Positions 56,900 through 64,000 of a DNA stretch of 64,000 nucleotides are shown one piece after another. The stretch is from Conus ventricosus (lineage: Eukaryota > Mollusca > Gastropoda > Neogastropoda > Conidae). The stretch covers positions 12,687,319 through 12,751,318 of the forward strand of contig CM031601.1 of assembly GCA_018398815.1 (NCBI GenBank), in the 5' to 3' direction. Position 1 is the first letter of the stretch. Each line of letters begins with the position of its first letter. A model generated the notes under the pieces. It saw only the letters and a program-made list of their open reading frames with translations. It made no database searches and had not been told where the DNA came from. A program made the translations under genes and the position numbers.

Positions 56900-57112
56900 C
56901 TTTACACAGACAAGGAGACGTCGGTTACTTGGGGGTTGAGTATGCTGAAGAAGCAGTAACATTCAAGAACATTCATGATTATGGTTATAACTAGTAGCAC
57001 TATGTCTAAATGAACTGAATGACCTGAAGTGTAATATAGTGTAGCGCAGTGTGGCGTGGTGTGGCTTTGTGCTGTGTTTACCATGGATGATAGTCTTGTG
57101 TGTTTCACTTGT

Positions 57113-58275
57113 GTGCAAGTGTGGGCCTGCCTATGGGCCTGTGTTTGGGCCTGTCTGTGGGCCGGGCCTGTCTGTGGGCCTGTCTATGAGCCTGGGTCCG
57201 TCTGTGGGCCTGACTATGAGCCTGGGCCCGTCTGTGGGCTGTCTATGGGCCTGTCTATGAGCCTGGGCCCGTCTGTAGGCCTGTCTGTGGGCCTGTCTAT
57301 GGGCCTGTCTGTGGGCCTGTCTATGGGCCTGTGTATGGGCCTGTCTGTGGGCCTGTCTGTGGGCCTGTCTGTGGGCCTGTTTGAGGGCCTGTCTGTGGGC
57401 CTGTCTGTGGGCCTGTCTGGGGCCTGTCTGTGGGCTGTTTGTGGGCCTGTTTGAGGGCTGTCTGTGAGCCTGTCTATGGGCCTGTCTGTGGGCCTGTTTG
57501 TAGGCCTGTGTGTGGGCCTGTCTATGGGCCTGTGTGTGGGCCTGTCTATGGGCCTGTTTGTGGGCCTGTCTGTGGGCCTGTCTATGGGCCTGTCTATGGG
57601 CCTGTCTGTGGGCTGTCTATGGGCCTGTGTGTGGGCCTGTCTATGGGCCTGTGTGTGGGCCTGTCTGTGGGCCTGTCTGTGGGCCTGTGTGTGGGCCTGT
57701 GTGTGGGCCTGTGTGTGGGCCTGTGTGTGGGCCTGTGTGTGGGCCTGTGTATGGGCCTGTGTATGGGCCTGTGTATGGGCCTGTGTGTGGGCCTGTCTGT
57801 GGGCCTGTGTGTGGGCCTGTGTATGGGCCTGTGTATGGGCCTGTCTGTGGGCCTGTGTATGGGCCTGTGTATGGGCCTGTGTATGGGCCTGTCTGTGGGC
57901 CTGTTTGTGGGCCTGTCTATGGGCCTGTGTATGGGCCTGTTTGTGGGCCTGTTTGTGGGCCTGTTTGTGGGCCTGTCTATGGGCCTGTTTGTGGGCCTGT
58001 CTGTTGGCCTGTCTGTGGGCCTGTCTGTGGGCCTGTTTGTGGGCCTGTGTGTGGGCCTGTCTATGGGCCTGTTTGTGGGCCTGTCTGTAGGCCTGTTTGT
58101 GGGCCTGTCTGTGGGCCTGTTTGTGGGCCTGTCTATGGGCCTGTCTATGGACCTGTCTATGGGCCTGGGCCTGTCTGTGGGCCTGTCTATGGGCCTGTTT
58201 GGGGGCTGCCTATGGGCCTGTTTGTGGGCCTGTCTGTGAGCCTGTCTGCGGGCCTGTCTGTGGGTCTGAGCCTGG
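57113..58275. repeat. 12-bp minisatellite, nearly 100 copies
   Basis: Unit GGGCCTGTSTRT with G/C and T/A variants, running across 1.16 kb of an HMMR intron. Since 12 is divisible by three, several frames stay open on both strands (Gly-Pro-Val, Trp-Ala-Cys and Arg-Pro-Thr repeats). No start context, splice or domain supports translation. Confidence 0.97.
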
Positions 58276-58559
58276 TCTGGGTGTGCGCATATGTGTGTGT
58301 GCATGCATGTCGATGTACCATGTGTAAATATTTACGTGTCCAGCTCAACTACATGCAATTTGTAATCCTCAGATTTCAGCATGACAGCAGAAAACAAAGT
58401 TCTTGTCTGAATTCTATGAAAACATACCTTTGATCAAAACATAGAAAAGAATCCTTTTGAAAGGCAAGGAAAATTAAAAGTTTTCTCCCTTAACCCTAAA
58501 GAGATGACAGTCTTAATTCTCTCAAGGTAATATCCTTACTAGAAATAATACATGTAACA

Positions 58560-59850
58560 TTTTAATTCAGTGCATCAGCAAACTGTTACAACTCTACTGT
58601 GTATCTTTAAATTTACTGCATCAACAGACTATGTAGCTTTTCAGCAGTTTATCTCCATCTTAACTGCATGAACAGACTGTGTGCAAAAGCCCAACAGTGT
58701 ATCTCTTCTCTTAAGTCAACACATCAATGATTTATCTGCAACTGCTCAGCAGTGCATCTCTTACTGAACAGCATCAGCAGACTGTCTGTAACATGCTTAC
58801 TGTGCCTGTCCTAATTTACTGCATCGACAGACCATCTGTGACTGCTGAGCAGTGCATACAACAGACCATCTGCAGTACATCTTTAATTCACTGTATCAGC
58901 AGTCTGTATGTAACAGCTCAGTTGTGCCTCTATATTTCACTGCATCAACAGACCGTCTGTACCTGCCTCAGTTGTGCCTCTCTTTATTTCACTGCATCAA
59001 CAGACCATCTGTACCTGCTCACTGTCTCTTTATTTCATTGCATCAACAGACATCTGTACCTGCTCAGTTGTGCCTCTCTTTATTTCACTGCATCAACAGA
59101 CCATCTGTACCTGCTCACCTGTCTCTTTATTTCATTGCATCAACAGACCATCTGTACCTGCTCAGTTGTGCCTCTCTTTATTTCACTGCATCAACAGACC
59201 ATCTGTACCTGCTCACCTGTCTCTTTATTTCATTGCATCAATAGACCATCTGTACCTGCTCACCTGTGTCTCTTTATTTCACTGCATTCAACAGACCATC
59301 TGTTACCTGCTCACCTGTGTCTCTTTATTTCACTGCATCAACAGACCATCTGTACCTGCTCAGTTGTGCCTCTCTTTATTTCACTGCATCAACAGACCAT
59401 CTGTACCTGCTCACCTCTTTATTTCACTGCATCAACAGCACATCTGTACCTGCTCAGCTGTGCCTCTCTTTATTTCACTGCATTAACAGATCATCTGTAC
59501 CTGCTCAGCTGTGCTCTTTATTTCACTGCATCAACAAACCATCTGTACCTGCTCAGCTGTGCCTCTTTATTTCACGCATCAACAGACCATCTGTACCTGC
59601 TCAGCTGTGCCTCTCTTTATTTCACCACATCAACAGACCATCTGTACCTGCTCAGCTGTGCCTCTCTTTATTTCACTGCATCAACAGACCGTCTGTACCT
59701 GCTCAGCTGTGCCTCTCTTTATTTCACCGCATCAACAGACCATCTGTACCTGCTCAGCTGTGCCTCTCTTTATTTCACTGCATCAACAGACCATCTGTAC
59801 CTGCTCAGCTGTGCCTCTCTTTATTTCACTGCATTAACAATCTAGAACAT
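58560..59850. repeat. 51-bp minisatellite, more than 15 copies
   Basis: Unit built on CTCTTTATTTCACTGCATCA, then ACAGACCATCTGTACCTGCTCAG. Older, more diverged copies lie at the left (58560-58960) and near-identical ones at the right. The 51-bp period (17 codons) creates a long plus-strand frame with PLFISLHQQTICTCS repeats, judged non-coding because it lies in an HMMR intron. Confidence 0.95.
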
Positions 59851-60298
59851 TGCACCTGGAAATTGCTGTTGGAACACTCATGAAAGGTTTAAAAGTATTT
59901 TCCAAGGGAAAAAAACCCTGATGTATTTTGCTAACTGCTTTGTTCTCAGCACTTTCCTCATGGAAACAGCAGGCTTCCCATCAGAAGATGAAAATTTCAA
60001 ATTTCAACTTATCAATGTTTAACTTTTTGTGTTAAAATGTCTGGCTTTCTGAACTCATCTTGCAATGCTGACAGAAGACCAGCCTTACATACTAAAACTA
60101 TGAATTTTCTATAAATACACTGCACACTACTTTTGTGTCCTTTTGGTTGTGTAGAGTTCTAAGAGAATCCTCCATAACATGGCGCACAAAATACACCAAA
60201 AAATGTGTAAGCATGCAAGTCTGACAGACTACATGAACAGATGAGTTGTGTATTTCTCTTCCACTCACTGTGTCAACCGACGATGTCTGACTGCTCAC

Positions 60299-60447
60299 CT
60301 TGAATACGCTCAAACTCTGCACCAGATCCCGGTTGACCAGCTGTGTCTGGTTCAGTTCGTCACTCAGTTTTTGACGTTCTCCCTCCGAGGCAGAGAACCT
60401 GGCTGACATCTGACCGCTCCTCTTTCTTTCCTCCTCCAGTGCCCACT
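60299..60447 (-). CDS. HMMR: HMMR coiled-coil exon, most upstream recognised
   Basis: Acceptor GACATGACAG to 60447; donor TTCAAG|GTGAGC after 60299. The 149 bp start with two bases completing an upstream codon and encode WALEEERKRSGQMSARFSAS, then QKLSDELNQTQLVNRDLVQS and LSVFK. It joins in phase 0 to DEVCSLK. Exons further upstream, including the N-terminus, were not found up to 64000. Confidence 0.83.
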
Positions 60448-60497
60448 CTGTCATGTCAGTGCACAGTCAACTACAACTCTGCTGTGTTGTTTATGGT

Positions 60498-60531
<34 letters not shown>

Positions 60532-60666
60532 AGAGAGGAGGAGAGAGAGAGAGAGAGAGAGAGAGAGGAGGAGGGAGAGAGAGAGTGAGAGAGTGAGAGA
60601 GAGTGTGTGTGTGTGTGTGACATGTCTGTCTGTGCACATGTGGATTGGTGGGTAGGTATGCATGCA

Positions 60667-60747
<81 letters not shown>

Positions 60748-60760
60748 GAGGGGGTGGGGG
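60498..60760. repeat. (GA)n and (GT)n microsatellites
   Basis: A GA-rich tract (60498-60606) and GT tracts (60603-60620, 60670-60750), followed by G-rich and TGCATGCA-rich sequence up to about 61030. Confidence 0.95.
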
Positions 60761-61162
60761 AAGAGGGAGCGAAGGGTGCACATAATGTGTCTGCATGCAT
60801 GCCTGCTTCTGTGTTTGTGGGTGGGTCTGTGTCTGTCGTGCCTCTGCATGCAAATATGCATGCATGCTTGTCTGTGAGTGTCTTTGTCTCTGCAAGCATT
60901 GTGTGTGCATGCACATGTTTGTGTGTGCATGTGCATGTTTGTGTGTGCATGCGCATGTTTGTGTGTGTGTGTGGGGGGGGGGGGGTATGCGTGTGTGCCT
61001 GCACACATGCATGCTTGCAAGTATGTGTGCATATGTGTATCCTGACACATCGTCCTCCGTGATTCAGTGACAAGCACTGAGCAAGACACACACTGTATGT
61101 CCTTGTGAAAGGAGGAGAAAGAAAGAGGGACAGTGGAGAAAGGGAGCCAGTGCACATTATAT

Positions 61163-61506
61163 AAAGGAAATTTTTATTCTAAAATTACGTTTAATCTAAC
61201 ATACTTACCGTGGCTCACTAATGCAATAAGCGGCAGCAATTTGCTATCCCTGCCTCGTATACAATAAAGTCCGTACGGACAACAAAACCCTTGAAAGGGC
61301 CTCGTGCCTTGCGCATGCTCAGAACCATCCTCTTTTCGAGGTATATGAAACTCTGACTGAGGACTCCTGATGGAACCAGGAAGGCGGGGAGGTAGGGAGG
61401 GCCTCTGCGTGAGCCACGGTAAGTATGTTAGATTAATTATAAACGTAATTTTAGAATAAAAATTTCCTTTTAATTACACATACTATACCGTGGCTCACTA
61501 ATGCAG
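61163..61506. repeat. Inverted repeats at a DIRS-type end
   Basis: The block 61163-61217 (AAAGGAAATTTTTATTCTAA through TACCGTGGCTCA) is repeated in inverse orientation at 61410-61470, with a 6-base difference. A partial third copy in the first orientation follows (about 61474-61506, ACCGTGGCTCACTAATGCA). Such inverted terminal and internal complementary repeats next to a recombinase gene fit the ends of DIRS elements. Confidence 0.75.
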
Positions 61507-61513
61507 AGTCGCA

Positions 61514-62430
61514 CTACCTGGAAGGAGGGCTCACCTGGTTACCGCCTGGAGGAGCGAGAAGAGCCGGAGCGTGTGGCGGAGATGGAGTGTTGGGCCACCA
61601 CAGCTGATGCGATGCCCCTAGACCATCATCGCGCAGACGAGAAACATCGCGCAGGTAGAATTGGATGAAGGTGTCAGGGGAACGCCAATATGCGGCATCT
61701 AACACACTCTGAATGCTGACATTATGAGCTACTGCCAGCGAAGACGCCCATGCCCTAATCTCATGAGGTCTTGGTGAGAAAACAGCCAAATCTCCTTCAG
61801 ATCTCGCGTACGCAGCTTTAATGACTTCTCTCAGCCATCGAGAGATTGAAGAGCGCCTGGTGTCCTCCTTATAACCTTTGTTGTAAGAGAGAAACAGGTG
61901 GCGCTGCTTGGAGCGAGCAGATTTCATGCGTTTCCTATACTCCACGGAGCGCGCACCGGACAGAGAGTGCGGACTTCGTCGTCCGTGGCGAGGATAGAAG
62001 TGAGAGGAAGAATGGAGATAGTCTGTGAAGGAGAACCTGGCCACTGGTTTTTTGCTAAAAATTCTGGAAGGAGGCGAAGAGATATCGAGCCATCCGGTTC
62101 GGAAGCGACGTCCCCAGGCAGGCCACTAAGGGCATGGACTTCACTGCAGCGCCTCCTTGAGGCCAGGGAAACGAGAAAGGCTGTTTGAAGGAAAGGAATT
62201 TCCGAGAACACTCCCGGATAGGCTCGTAAGGGGGAGCCTGAGGGAGGAGAGGACTAAGAAAAGATCCCACGCCGGGGTACGGCGGGGGCATCGGGCCTCC
62301 TGTAGGGCTGCTCCTCTGACCAGATCCCGCAGAAGAGGGTCGTCCCGAAGGAGGGGCCCCCTAACTGGCGCATAGTGGTGGAAATAGCCGCCCTGTGAAC
62401 CTTAACAGAGGGGGCTGAAACCCCTTTTTT
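61514..62430 (-). pseudogene. DIRS-type tyrosine recombinase
   Basis: Minus-strand frames show an N-terminal SAM-like part (SVKVHRAAIS, then TPAWDLFLVLSSL, about 62400-62240) and FLVSLASRRRCSEVHAL with the first catalytic Arg (about 62180-62130). DDEVRTLCPVRA follows (about 61970). The C-terminal lobe has the His-x-x-Arg of RPHEIRAWASSLA (about 61755) and the nucleophile region DTFIQFYLRDVSRL (about 61650). These are the landmarks of DIRS/Ngaro recombinases, which insert a circular cDNA. Frameshifts near 61960 and 62200 inactivate it. No RT or RNase H was found to the right. Confidence 0.85.
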
Positions 62431-62769
62431 CCGATGAAAGAAAAGCTAGGTTTTTCGAAATTGGGCTTGAGGGGGAAGGGGGGGTATCAGAGATAGAGAA
62501 AAGGGAGAGTCTCACTTCACCCTGCGTGAACCACGCCGGGGCCCTCATTAATTGAAACCCCACCCCCCTCTTCGTGGGGAGAAACAACAAATTTTCTGGT
62601 TGCGTACTCGGAAACGGTCTTTGACGGTCGGGTACTGGTCAAAATGGGTGGTGTGCAGTCCTACTGCAACCATTCGGGGAAAAAAAGGGAGGGCGAATGT
62701 TTCGTTTCCCCGGGGAATGAAGAAAAGGTTGTTTTTTTTTTTAAAAAAGAGTTAAATTGTAAAAAGAAA
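62431..62769. other. Unassigned sequence upstream of the recombinase
   Basis: Contains G and T tracts and no RT, RNase H or methylase-like motif that would extend the DIRS element. Probably a decayed 5' part or unrelated sequence. Confidence 0.45.
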
Positions 62770-62820
62770 AACTCATGAATGTGGGGGTGTGTTGGGTTGT
62801 GGGGGTGTGTGTGATGTGTG

Positions 62821-62855
<35 letters not shown>

Positions 62856-63320
62856 TGTGTGTGTGTGGTGTGTGTGTGTGTGTGTGTGTGTGTTGTGTGT
62901 GTGTGTTGTGTTTTGGGGTGGGTGGTTTCACTGTGTGTGTGGGTGGTGTGTGTTGTTGTGGTGTGTGGTGTTGTGGTGTGTGTGTGTTGGTGTTGTGTGT
63001 GTGTGTGTGTGTGTGTGTGGGTGTGTGTGTGGTGTGTGTGTTGTGTGTGGTGTTGTGTGTTGTGTGTGTGTGTGTTTTGGTGTGTTGTGTGTGTGTGTGT
63101 GTGTTGTGTGTGTGTGTGTGTGCCCTTTTGTGTTGTTGTGTGTCCCACTTGTGTGTGTGTGTGTTGTGCCACGTTTGTGTGTGTTGCCACTGTGTGTGTG
63201 GGGGGTTTGTGTGTGTGTGTGGTGTGTGTTGGGGGGTGTGTGTGTGTGTGTGTGTAAGTTTGGGGTTGTGTTTTGGTGTGTGTGGTGTGTGTGTGTGTGT
63301 GTGTGTGGTGTGTGTGGATC
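62770..63320. repeat. Imperfect GT-rich array
   Basis: About 550 bases of GT repeats broken by irregular TT and GG doublets. Frames on both strands are compositional artefacts. The irregularity could be natural decay or poor base calling in a long dinucleotide run. Confidence 0.9.
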
Positions 63321-63852
63321 ATTGTTCGTAACCGTGACGTTCTTTTACGCAACACGAGTTTGTCGTGATGGGGATAATGTCTTTTTGTAAAGCACAATGG
63401 GACAGAACTGTCGGCGAGAAGATTTTCGACAACTTTAGCAAAGTTCCTCAGTGAAAACTGTCACCCCGTGTATTGAGCACTTTGGAACAAAACCGTTTTG
63501 GAAAGTCAACAAAAAGGGGAAATTGGCCCCCCGTTTTTGCAGTCCAAAAAATTTTTAAAATCCCCAAAACCTCCCGATGTGACAAGGAAAGAAAAATCCC
63601 CACCCGTGTGGACAGCAAAAACCCCCCGGACGACAAAGAGAAGACACAAAACCACTGGTAATTATGTCCTTCTGCTATTAAATTTAAAATTTCCGCTGCA
63701 GCTTGAACCGTAGACTGAAATTGCTTTCCTGATTGAGCATTACTTTCATGATGCCGGGAAGAAGAAACGAATTCAGCTTTTGAACATTTTGAATGTTGGA
63801 TTTTTTTAACTTGAATAACATAAACACAAAATATGAACTCTCTCTCTCTCTC

Positions 63853-63886
<34 letters not shown>

Positions 63887-64000
63887 ATGCCGAGGTTTTT
63901 TTGTTTTACAGAAGAAGCTGACATGTCAACACCACTGTAGATTCGTTAGTACATTTACTATTTGCTGAACTGGAAAAAAACAAACAAAAACAAACAGCAG
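63321..64000. other. Unassigned window end; (TC)n at 63838
   Basis: Contains homopolymer-doubled stretches (CCCCCC, GGGG, AAAA) and a TC/TCTG microsatellite (63838-63887). No HMMR upstream exon or other gene could be supported. Confidence 0.6.

Larger units (their letters stand above)
37140..60447 (-). other. HMMR: HMMR (RHAMM) gene span, ten exons recognised
   Basis: Ten minus-strand exons with GT-AG borders form a continuous coiled-coil protein whose C-terminus matches hyaluronan-mediated motility receptor. KYVKLLGHQNQKQKIQYISK followed by LKDE corresponds to the conserved C-terminal basic zipper. VDPTQAFKHGAKKE corresponds to the family's final exon. In vertebrates HMMR binds microtubules and spindle poles through its ends and hyaluronan through basic C-terminal residues. 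Most splice phases agree, except between 41405 and 40123 and between 55955 and 45716, where an unseen exon or alternative site is needed. The N-terminal exons were not found, so the 5' end lies further right. Introns are heavily invaded by transposons and minisatellites. Confidence 0.85.

Noticed and set aside
57430..58433. Long plus-strand frames of Gly-Pro-Val, Trp-Ala-Cys or Gly-Leu repeats, and an Arg-Pro-Thr frame on the minus strand
   Set aside because: All arise from one 12-bp minisatellite inside an HMMR intron; several mutually exclusive frames are open at once.
58727..59883. 372-codon repeat protein
   Set aside because: A 51-bp period keeps three overlapping frames open; it lies in an intron and has no splice or start support.
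60451..61157. Long His/Thr/Ser-rich minus-strand frames
   Set aside because: They span GA and GT microsatellites and TGCATGCA-rich sequence and have no domain.
62741..63397. Cys-Val or His-Thr proteins of up to 218 codons
   Set aside because: Product of an irregular GT repeat.

Overview
The window is eukaryotic nuclear DNA from an animal. It has spliced genes with GT-AG introns, dense retrotransposons and DNA transposons, many microsatellites, and a (TTAGGG)n-type array. The element mix (I/nimbus-like and CR1-like LINEs, a Penelope-type GIY-YIG fragment, DIRS tyrosine recombinase, PIF/Harbinger and hAT derivatives, a tRNA-headed SINE) suggests a lophotrochozoan, most likely a mollusc such as a marine gastropod. 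The taxon is inferred, not proved.

Layout. 1-3960: minisatellites, one foldback-like element and an SGNH-hydrolase-like fragment. 4095-6930: decayed plus-strand I/Jockey-type LINE with a small insert. 7670-11118: plus-strand TRIM-type RING-finger gene (large first coding exon, plausible terminal exon, poly(A) signal). 11679-12811: second foldback-like element with an 8-bp target duplication. 13130-15000: 5'-truncated CR1-like LINE (minus). 17480-20850: decayed CR1/L2-like LINE (plus) with ORF1, endonuclease and RT remnants. 23235-25400: hAT-like element containing a LINE fragment. 27693-28552: two orphan exons of an unidentified minus-strand gene. 29512-34959: I-clade LINE (minus: gag, endonuclease, RT, RNase H) with an internal inversion. 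36179-36655: Penelope endonuclease fragment and a LINE 3' tail.

37140-60447: minus-strand gene recognised as an HMMR (RHAMM) orthologue. Ten exons are placed. Its diagnostic C-terminal block is intact, and the 5' end is not in the recognised part of the window. Its introns hold a tandem array that duplicates a splice acceptor, a PIF/Harbinger MITE, a SINE, a foldback element with a telomere-like core, and an 8.3-kb Ty3/gypsy-class LTR element with 5-bp target duplication and nearly identical LTRs. That element has integrase upstream of RT/RNase H (Gmr1-like order), has lost its RT catalytic core, and carries a hAT insertion in gag. Two large minisatellites (12-bp and 51-bp units) fill another HMMR intron.

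61163-62430: end of a DIRS-type element (tyrosine recombinase plus inverted repeats). 62770-64000: GT-rich and unassigned sequence.

The two host genes are probably unrelated in function: one looks like a ubiquitin ligase, the other like a spindle/centrosome coiled-coil protein. The most unusual content is the set of foldback-like elements whose inverted ends are built from short tandem units around swappable repeat cores, the INT-before-RT element, the in-place inversion inside a LINE endonuclease, and the duplicated splice acceptors.
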